Positions 13,211-18,272 of a stretch of DNA of 18,272 nucleotides are shown one piece after another. Under the pieces are notes generated by a model. The model was not told the origin of the DNA. It was given only the letters and a program-made list of their open reading frames with translations, and did not search any database. The stretch is from JABDDM01 sp038240295 (GTDB taxonomy: Bacteria > Bacteroidota > Ignavibacteria > Palsa-1295): assembly GCA_038240295.1 (NCBI GenBank), contig JBBSDW010000062.1:1-18272 (forward strand), written 5' to 3'. A program made the translations under genes and the position numbers. Each line of letters starts with the position of its first letter. Position 1 is the stretch's first letter.

Positions 13211-14755
13211 ATGTCGCATTTCACTTCTCGGCAACGAAAATACGTGTGGATGATGTCCGCAGTCACATTTGTGACACGCGCAGTCCTGGGTCTGCGCGGC
13301 GAAGCGAATCAGGCGAGCCGGCTTTTTAAGGACGATTCGTTCTACATGATGAGCTGCGCCTGGCATCTTGCACAAGGCCATGGACTCACTGCCGACGGAG
13401 TGCATCCGACAAATGGCATTCAGCCGTTGTTCGTCTTCCTTGATGTGCCGATGTTCTGGTTGGCGCAAGGGGATCGCTGGCTTGGTGTTCAGCTGACGTA
13501 CATACCCATGGCGATTTTCAGCGCCATCTCGGTCCTGCTCGCCGCGCTCATTATGCGGACGCTCTACACTTCGCAGCCGGATGACGATCGTCGATCGATC
13601 TTCCGTGACCCAGTAATCCTTGTTGCAATCCTCTGGACTGCCTCCTATCCGATGCTCGCCCAAATGATGAACGGCCTCGAGACCGGTCTTTCTTCAATGA
13701 TGTTTTTGGTTTCGGTCTATGCCTATTGCCGTATCGAAACTTCGGGCAAACGGTCGATCAAGCAATATGCACTCTTTGGCGGCGTGCTTGGAGTGCTGGT
13801 TCTCGCGAGAATCGACGCCGTGTTCTTTGTTGCGGCCATTTGCATTTCCGAGTTGATCCGGTTTCGATCAAAGGCACTCCTTCGTATACTTGTGATGGGC
13901 GCAGTGGCAGTACTTGTGAGCAGTCCGTGGTTCATTTACAACTACATGCTCTTTGGCAATCTGATGCCGATGAGCGGCCGCTCCGAATCGGCGGGACCCG
14001 TGCCGCTGGCGATCAACATCCACTCGCTCGGATTTTTTCTCGCTGACATTGTCACGGTCTTCATCATGTTTCCGCTATCGCCACTCTCGATCTGGGTATG
14101 GCCAACGTGGACGGCGGCGATACTGATACCTGCGATCTTACTCTGGCGCCGATTTGAGATCACCACTCTCGTGCAACGAAATCTGAACGTTCGACCACTC
14201 ATCCCGTGGATGATCGCCGCTGGTGCGCTTGGTCTGTACTACGTGTTTATCTTTCACGCCCCGTATTTTCTCGATCGTTATCTTCAGCCACTCCGGATAC
14301 TCTGGTTTTTTGTTATTGCGATCATCATCGCAAGAATCCAGGTGCCGCACTGGGGCCCGATCTGGAAAGTGTCGGTCGCTTCGTTTGTAGCATTGGGACT
14401 TCTCTTTGGCTGCGCGAGGTATGTCAATAATTTCACAGCAACATGGGTCAGCGATCTTTATGAAGCCGGCTTATGGGCGAAGTCGCACCCACAGTCGCGT
14501 GTAGGAATGTGCCAATCGGGCGTTGCGGGATTCACGGCCGACAACGTTTGGAATCTGGATGGGAAAGTGAATCACGATGCACTGCTGGCGTTAAAAAATC
14601 ACACGATGCATGCATATCTCGATACCACTCGATTCGATTATCTTGCCGATTGGTTGGACTTCATGCACAATTTTCTGGAGGTGTCGCAGTCGGCCAACCG
14701 TTATCGGCAGATCGATAGTTTCAAACTCGTGCGAATCTATCAGAGGGTCGAATAA
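13211..14755 (+). CDS. Polytopic membrane glycosyltransferase, GT-C / family 39-like
   Basis: A 514-residue membrane protein with about ten hydrophobic helices. After the first segment comes FKDDSFYMMSCAWHLAQGHG (from residue 39), then DGVHPTNGIQPL. The acidic pair D41/D42 in the first extracytoplasmic loop and the HPTNG block are typical of GT-C lipid-phosphate-sugar-dependent transferases, which move a sugar from a polyprenyl carrier to lipid or protein on the outer face of the membrane. The last ~110 residues form a soluble part (MCQSGVAGFTADN, NLDGKVN) seen in related bacterial proteins. Acceptor and sugar are unknown; the rhamnose operon in the window makes envelope glycan a reasonable context. 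A TTG at 13193 is an alternative start; ATG 13211 is preferred. Confidence 0.82.
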   Translation: MSHFTSRQRKYVWMMSAVTFVTRAVLGLRGEANQASRLFKDDSFYMMSCAWHLAQGHGLTADGVHPTNGIQPLFVFLDVPMFWLAQGDRWLGVQLTYIPMAIFSAISVLLAALIMRTLYTSQPDDDRRSIFRDPVILVAILWTASYPMLAQMMNGLETGLSSMMFLVSVYAYCRIETSGKRSIKQYALFGGVLGVLVLARIDAVFFVAAICISELIRFRSKALLRILVMGAVAVLVSSPWFIYNYMLFGNLMPMSGRSESAGPVPLAINIHSLGFFLADIVTVFIMFPLSPLSIWVWPTWTAAILIPAILLWRRFEITTLVQRNLNVRPLIPWMIAAGALGLYYVFIFHAPYFLDRYLQPLRILWFFVIAIIIARIQVPHWGPIWKVSVASFVALGLLFGCARYVNNFTATWVSDLYEAGLWAKSHPQSRVGMCQSGVAGFTADNVWNLDGKVNHDALLALKNHTMHAYLDTTRFDYLADWLDFMHNFLEVSQSANRYRQIDSFKLVRIYQRVE

Positions 14756-14786
14756 GTTATGCTGGGCTGACGGCGCGATGGCTCCG

Positions 14787-14794
14787 TAAATTTG
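14787..14794 (+). promoter_or_regulatory. -7 element TAAATTTG for the glycyl-tRNA synthetase gene
   Basis: Exact TAnnTTTG, 24 bases before GTG 14819. It contains the TTG at 14792 that would otherwise be the longest start, so the promoter argues for the GTG. Confidence 0.45.
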
Positions 14795-14818
14795 CATACT
14801 ACATCAACATCGGCAAGC

Positions 14819-16285
14819 GTGGCTCAATCAACACCGGCACAGCAGCAACTCGAAAAGATCGTCTCTCTTTCAAAGCGGCGAGGCTTCATTTTTCAATCCT
14901 CAGAGATCTATGGTGGATTGAATGGATGCTGGGACTACGGTCCGCTTGGCGTCGAAATGCTGCGCAACGTCAAAGAGGCCTGGTGGCGCTCGATGACCTA
15001 TCGCCAAGATATGGAAGGCCTCGATGCCGCTATCCTCATGCATCCTAAAGTGTGGGAAGCCTCCGGGCACATTCAGAATTTTTCCGACCCAATGGTCGAT
15101 TGCCGCGAATGCAAGGCAAGATATCGCGTCGATCATTTGATCGGAGAAATGTCCGAGAAAAAATTAAAGGCGATCGCGAAATCGCTGACGATGCCCTATG
15201 ACAATCTCGATAAGGATGGATTGGCAGAGGCGATCCTCGCAAAGATCGAAGTGGTCGATGGTCTATTCGAAAATCTTGTCGAAAGTGAACTCATCGCCTG
15301 CTCGAACTGCGGCAGAACAAAATCGCTGACGCCACCGCGCAATTTTAACCTTATGTTCGAGACCTATCTCGGACCGGTCAAAGATGCCTCAAACGCGATC
15401 TACCTGCGTCCCGAAACCGCGCAGGGCATCTTCGTCAATGTGATGAATGTGATGCAATCCTCGCGACAGAAGATCCCGTTCGGCATTTGCCAGATCGGCA
15501 AATCTTTCCGAAATGAGATTAACACGAAAAATTTTCTCTTTCGCACACGTGAGTTCGAACAGATGGAGATGCAATATTTTGTGAAGCCAGGCACGGACGA
15601 TCGGTATTTCGAAGAATGGAAGGAGACGCGGTGGAACTGGTGGACGTCCCTCGGAATGTCGCCCGATAATCTCCGTTTCAAGCCACACGAAAAATTAGCG
15701 CACTATGCGAAGGCAGCTGTCGATGTCGAATTCAAATTTCCATTTGGATTTGGCGAGATCGAGGGCATTCACAATCGCACGAATTTCGATCTCTCGCGCC
15801 ATCAGGAGTTCTCCGGCAAGAATCTGCAGGTGCATGACGAAGAGACCAAGGAGAAGTACACGCCCTTTGTGATCGAGACAGCAGCGGGTGCTTCGCGAGG
15901 CTTCATGGCGTTTCTGACAAATGGATACGCCGAAGAAGAGGTCAACGGAGAGCTTCGAACGGTGCTTCGCCTTCACCCATTTCTTGCGCCGAATAAAGTC
16001 GCGGTGCTTCCACTGGTTAACAAAGACGGCATGCCCGAGATTGCCGAGAAACTCGAGCGCGATCTTCGCCACGCGATGAAAACCTACTACGATGACTCAG
16101 GCGCGGTCGGCAGACGCTACCGCCGTCAGGATGAGATCGGCACACCGTTCTGCGTCACCATCGACTCCGATACGCTCACCGACCAAAGCGTCACCATCCG
16201 CGAACGCGATTCGATGCAGCAGATCCGGCTATCATTGGATGCCGTGAAAGACTATGTTGCCGAGCGCATCAAATATCCTTATTGA
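14819..16285 (+). CDS. glyQS: Glycyl-tRNA synthetase, single-chain dimeric type
   Basis: A 488-residue class II synthetase of the alpha2 (eukaryote-like) type that charges tRNA-Gly. LEKIVSLSKRRGFIFQSSEI and YGGLNGCWDYGPLGVE open the catalytic domain. CREC and CSNC, separated by an inserted ~80 residues, may bind zinc. YLRPETAQGIF, GKSFRNEI and RTREFEQMEMQYF form the active site (motif 2 region), and GASRGFMAFL lies near motif 3. The C-terminal part (LAPNKVAVLPLVNKDG onward) is the anticodon-binding domain. No ATG begins the frame: the choices are TTG 14792 or GTG 14819. GTG is preferred because a promoter box covers the TTG and because it leaves the usual ~10 residues before LEKIV. A tRNA-Leu gene follows. 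Confidence 0.95.
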   Translation: MAQSTPAQQQLEKIVSLSKRRGFIFQSSEIYGGLNGCWDYGPLGVEMLRNVKEAWWRSMTYRQDMEGLDAAILMHPKVWEASGHIQNFSDPMVDCRECKARYRVDHLIGEMSEKKLKAIAKSLTMPYDNLDKDGLAEAILAKIEVVDGLFENLVESELIACSNCGRTKSLTPPRNFNLMFETYLGPVKDASNAIYLRPETAQGIFVNVMNVMQSSRQKIPFGICQIGKSFRNEINTKNFLFRTREFEQMEMQYFVKPGTDDRYFEEWKETRWNWWTSLGMSPDNLRFKPHEKLAHYAKAAVDVEFKFPFGFGEIEGIHNRTNFDLSRHQEFSGKNLQVHDEETKEKYTPFVIETAAGASRGFMAFLTNGYAEEEVNGELRTVLRLHPFLAPNKVAVLPLVNKDGMPEIAEKLERDLRHAMKTYYDDSGAVGRRYRRQDEIGTPFCVTIDSDTLTDQSVTIRERDSMQQIRLSLDAVKDYVAERIKYPY

Positions 16286-16373
16286 GCACAACCCGCACAT
16301 TAGAGGGAACTCGCATTGGCAAGCCCAAGTTTTGAGACGCGCTTAAAATCGGAGCGCACCGATCCGTCGGTTT

Positions 16374-16454
16374 GCGGGAGTGGCGAAATGGCAGACGCAC
16401 TACTTTGAGGTGGTAGCGCTGAGAGGCGTGGGGGTTCAAGTCCCCCCTCCCGCA
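16374..16454 (+). tRNA. tRNA-Leu (anticodon GAG)
   Basis: An 81-base class II tRNA. Acceptor GCGGGAG (16374-16380) pairs with CTCCCGC (16447-16453); the discriminator is A16454. Anticodon stem CTACT/GGTAG encloses TTGAGGT, giving GAG at 16407-16409. A short variable arm (CGC..GCG) and T arm GGGGG/TTCAAGT/CCCCC are clear. No CCA is encoded. It reads CUC/CUU leucine codons. Confidence 0.96.
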
Positions 16455-16462
16455 CGCGAGTG

Positions 16463-16490
16463 AAGCCGAGGATTTCCTCGGCTTTTTTTA
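16463..16490 (+). terminator. Rho-independent terminator after tRNA-Leu
   Basis: AAGCCGAGG (16463-16471) pairs with CCTCGGCTT (16476-16484) around a 4-base loop and runs into seven Ts. It closes the tRNA-Leu unit. The 7-base arm is the same as in the terminator at 2190, with the arms exchanged. Confidence 0.92.
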
Positions 16491-16553
16491 TGCGGTCTCG
16501 ATAAATTCAAGCAACGCCTTCCCGCGGCACTTGCTCGCTCCGCCTACGAGCAT

Positions 16554-16644
16554 TGTACAAACTTTATTCATAATTCGATCACCCAGCTGGCGAATTCAGC
16601 TCATTTTCGAGGGTGAGGGCGGCGTGTGTACAAACTAAATTCAT
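16554..16644. repeat. Pair of direct repeats TGTACAAACTNNATTCAT
   Basis: TGTACAAACTTTATTCAT is at 16554-16571 and TGTACAAACTAAATTCAT at 16627-16644: 16 of 18 bases are identical, 73 bases apart. They begin with TGT, like the ends of several transposon families, but no transposase, inverted copy or target duplication is seen. Confidence 0.6.
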
Positions 16645-16668
16645 GCTTCTATTCTGGTAGAATAGAGC
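16645..16668. repeat. Hairpin directly after the second repeat
   Basis: Arms CTATTCT (16649-16655) and AGAATAG (16659-16665) pair perfectly around GGT. GCT (16645-16647) and AGC (16666-16668) extend the stem past one unpaired T. No T tract follows on either strand, so it is not a normal terminator. Confidence 0.55.
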
Positions 16669-16819
16669 GCTAGCCGCTTCCGCCAAAGAACGAACGCAAA
16701 ATTAGTTAAAGAAACTTGCAAGACCGTGAAAAGACTAATAACCAAATGGGCGGAGCTTCCCCTTAACTTTATGTAAACGAAAAGAGGCAAGGATTAGTGC
16801 CCGAACAAGCACCTAAATC

Positions 16820-17950
16820 TCATCGCTGACCGATGGCGACCCATCCTGCTCCGTTCTTTTCACCGGCGACACAGACTGTGTTCCCCTTCATCGAAATGGC
16901 GCCTGAGAAATAGTCGTTTAATCCATAGTTGTAGAGTACGTCATAACGCATCCAGCTCTTACCATTCCAGTGACCAACCCAGCCCCAGCCACCCGCTGCC
17001 ACATAATCGTTGGCGCTGTTTCCTGAGAGGGCATAGAGTCCAACGTAGCCACCTGAACTCAATGTATTTGGAGTTCGTCCACTATCGCTACGCCATCCAC
17101 GTTCATCGGTTTTTTTCACAACGATCGCACCCGTCGTCACTGCAATCTTGTGACCTGCGCTATCGCAAGTCCACACAGGGTTGAATCCACCGACAGCGTC
17201 AATGCCTTTTGCTACCGAGAGCGCATCTTCTTTCCAGATGGAGTCATCGTAGTGGAGAAGAGTCGTTTTGCCTGTGGTTTGATCATATCCGCATGCCCAG
17301 ACATTGTCATCACCAGTTCCCCAAATACTTGAAAGCCGAGTTGTCGTCCCGCTCGCCATCCTCGTCCAGGTGGTGCCATCAAAATGCAGAATCGTCCCGC
17401 CGTCGCCGACCGAGTACATGTTGATGCTTGAAGTGCCCCATGAGGAGTGGAGTGTAGCTGATCCACTTAAACTGTCCGTTCGGATGTCCTGAGCTTCAGA
17501 TCCATCATAATGAAACAGAATGTTTCCATTGGTCAGCCAATAATCATTCTCGGTAAAAGCAAAAAGAGTGAAGCTACTTAATTTTCCCTTAAGGGAATAT
17601 CCACGTGATGACAAGGGCGAGACGTCTCGCCACATTACACCATCATATTTCCAAACTGAGCCACCAACTACATAAATGTCTTTCGGGCCAAAGACCCAGC
17701 ATCCAGAAAGTCCGGCCTCACTTGCGAGCGAATATTGCGTCCATGCGAAGTTATGCGAAGTTGTATCGTTGGGACCAACCGTATGATGCGTCGTATCATG
17801 ACCGCAGGTATCACACGGATGGTGATTTGTATCAATGTTGCAGGTGTCGCACTTCGTCGAGTCTGGTTTCGGTGCGACGGGATTCTTCTTGCAGGAACCA
17901 AGCCCTGCAAGAAGCGCTAACAATAGAATGCACGGCACCAGATACTTCAT
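16820..17950 (-). CDS. Outer-surface lipoprotein with Cys/His-rich linker and beta-propeller-like repeats
   Basis: A 376-residue predicted lipoprotein. The signal peptide KYLVPCILLLALLAG ends in a lipobox LGSC with C20 as the lipidated residue. A spacer (about 21-68) rich in Asp, Thr, Cys and His has two CDTC blocks (C34, C37, C46, C49) and histidine pairs (H43/H44, H55/H56). The rest is built of repeats of the form WGT..DVWAVG..G.LLHYDG..W, for example SSWGTSSINMYSVGDGG and SSIWGTGDDNVWACG, expected to fold as a beta-propeller. The role is unknown; binding or adhesion at the cell surface is possible. ATG 17950 is chosen over upstream starts because it begins the signal peptide and forms an ATGA overlap with the preceding paralogue's stop. 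Confidence 0.85.
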   Translation of the reverse strand: MKYLVPCILLLALLAGLGSCKKNPVAPKPDSTKCDTCNIDTNHHPCDTCGHDTTHHTVGPNDTTSHNFAWTQYSLASEAGLSGCWVFGPKDIYVVGGSVWKYDGVMWRDVSPLSSRGYSLKGKLSSFTLFAFTENDYWLTNGNILFHYDGSEAQDIRTDSLSGSATLHSSWGTSSINMYSVGDGGTILHFDGTTWTRMASGTTTRLSSIWGTGDDNVWACGYDQTTGKTTLLHYDDSIWKEDALSVAKGIDAVGGFNPVWTCDSAGHKIAVTTGAIVVKKTDERGWRSDSGRTPNTLSSGGYVGLYALSGNSANDYVAAGGWGWVGHWNGKSWMRYDVLYNYGLNDYFSGAISMKGNTVCVAGEKNGAGWVAIGQR

Positions 17951-18272
17951 CGCTGCCCGATCACGACCCATCCAGTGCCGTTCTTGGAACCCACGATGCA
18001 TGCAGTGTTGCCTTTGAAATCAAGATCATAAGTGTCAAATGTAGGATCACCGTAGTTGAAGAGTGGTTTATAGAAGTACCAATTCCTTCCGTTCCAGTGA
18101 CAAACGAAACCACTGCTTCCTTCAATCATAAAGTCATTGGCTGAATTGCCTTGAATGCGATTGATCGGTGCGAATGAACCGGGACTAAGTTCGTTTGGCA
18201 CCTGACCACTATCGTTGGACCAAAGTGGATTGTTGTCGCGGTTCCGATAAAAGAGCGATCCGCAGGTGTATG
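17947..18272 (-). CDS. C-terminal part of a paralogous propeller protein (cut by the window edge)
   Basis: The frame is open to the right edge, so only the last 108 residues are seen. They match the end of the next gene: SDSGQVPNELSPG against SDSGRTPNTLSSG, then GNSANDF, HWNGRNWYFY, LFNYG, KGNTACIVG and NGTGWVVIGQR. Both proteins end in GWV(V/A)IGQR. The stop overlaps the lipoprotein's ATG (ATGA), so the two are translationally coupled tandem duplicates. No internal break is seen. Whether it also has a lipoprotein signal cannot be told. Confidence 0.85.
   Translation of the reverse strand, partial: YTCGSLFYRNRDNNPLWSNDSGQVPNELSPGSFAPINRIQGNSANDFMIEGSSGFVCHWNGRNWYFYKPLFNYGDPTFDTYDLDFKGNTACIVGSKNGTGWVVIGQR

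Larger units (their letters stand above)
16491..16819. other. Gene-free stretch between the tRNA-Leu terminator and the lipoprotein genes
   Basis: No ORF is supported on either strand. It holds two AT-rich direct repeats and a hairpin, listed separately. Just past the stop of the lipoprotein gene, a minus-strand ATG at 16823-16821 opens only nine codons (MRFRCLFGH). Confidence 0.6.

Noticed and set aside
16796..16823. Nine-codon ORF MRFRCLFGH after the lipoprotein gene as a gene
   Set aside because: Too short to support; reported only as a possible relic of a duplicated start.

Overview
The window looks like a piece of chromosome from a member of the Bacteroidota/Chlorobi side of the bacterial tree, possibly the Kapabacteria/Ignavibacteria neighbourhood. 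That placement is an inference. It rests on few Shine-Dalgarno sequences, five TAnnTTTG elements (the Bacteroidetes-type -7 promoter box) close upstream of start codons, tRNA genes without an encoded CCA, and lipoproteins with 'HDTT' Cys/His-rich linkers ahead of a beta-propeller. Most genes are housekeeping or small accessory genes packed closely. No phage, CRISPR array, intact insertion sequence or complete toxin-antitoxin pair is visible.

Layout. 1-2220: an XRE-type regulator facing left, a ~765-base gene-poor stretch with short direct repeats, then a secreted NlpC/P60 peptidase closed by a strong intrinsic terminator. 2311-4032: smpB-tyrS, a translation and ribosome-rescue pair. 4029-6682 (minus strand): a three-gene dTDP-sugar operon, rmlA-rmlB-reductase. 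It has no rmlC, but the third gene carries the residues expected of a plant/mimivirus-type bifunctional 3,5-epimerase/4-reductase, so the three genes may form a complete dTDP-L-rhamnose pathway. 6683-6964: a divergent intergenic region with GGGGTTTGGGGTGG-type repeats. 6965-8905: a stand-alone B12-binding subunit of methylmalonyl-CoA mutase type, tRNA-Ser(GGA), an orphan HicB-like protein, a four-helix membrane protein and a YfiT/DinB-type thiol transferase. 8909-9792: csaA and a DinB-family gene diverge from 56 bases holding two facing promoter elements. 9832-14755: long-chain acyl-CoA ligase, a proline-rich small ORF, a TerB-like protein that overlaps a convergent TrmH-type methyltransferase, and a large GT-C type membrane glycosyltransferase. 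14819-16490: glycyl-tRNA synthetase, tRNA-Leu(GAG) and its terminator. 16491-16819: a gene-free stretch with direct repeats and a hairpin. 16820-18272 (minus): two tandem paralogous beta-propeller proteins, the second a lipoprotein, joined by ATGA stop/start overlaps.

Functional themes are translation (SmpB, TyrRS, GlyRS, two tRNAs, TrmH-type methylase), envelope glycans (rhamnose operon, GT-C transferase, NlpC/P60 hydrolase), lipid and propionate-type metabolism (acyl-CoA ligase, B12 subunit), low-molecular-weight thiol chemistry (two DinB-fold proteins) and surface lipoproteins. The most notable lead is the rmlC-less rhamnose operon with a putative bifunctional enzyme. Next are the TAnnTTTG promoter set, which settles several start codons, and the tandem lipoprotein family with its Cys/His linker.
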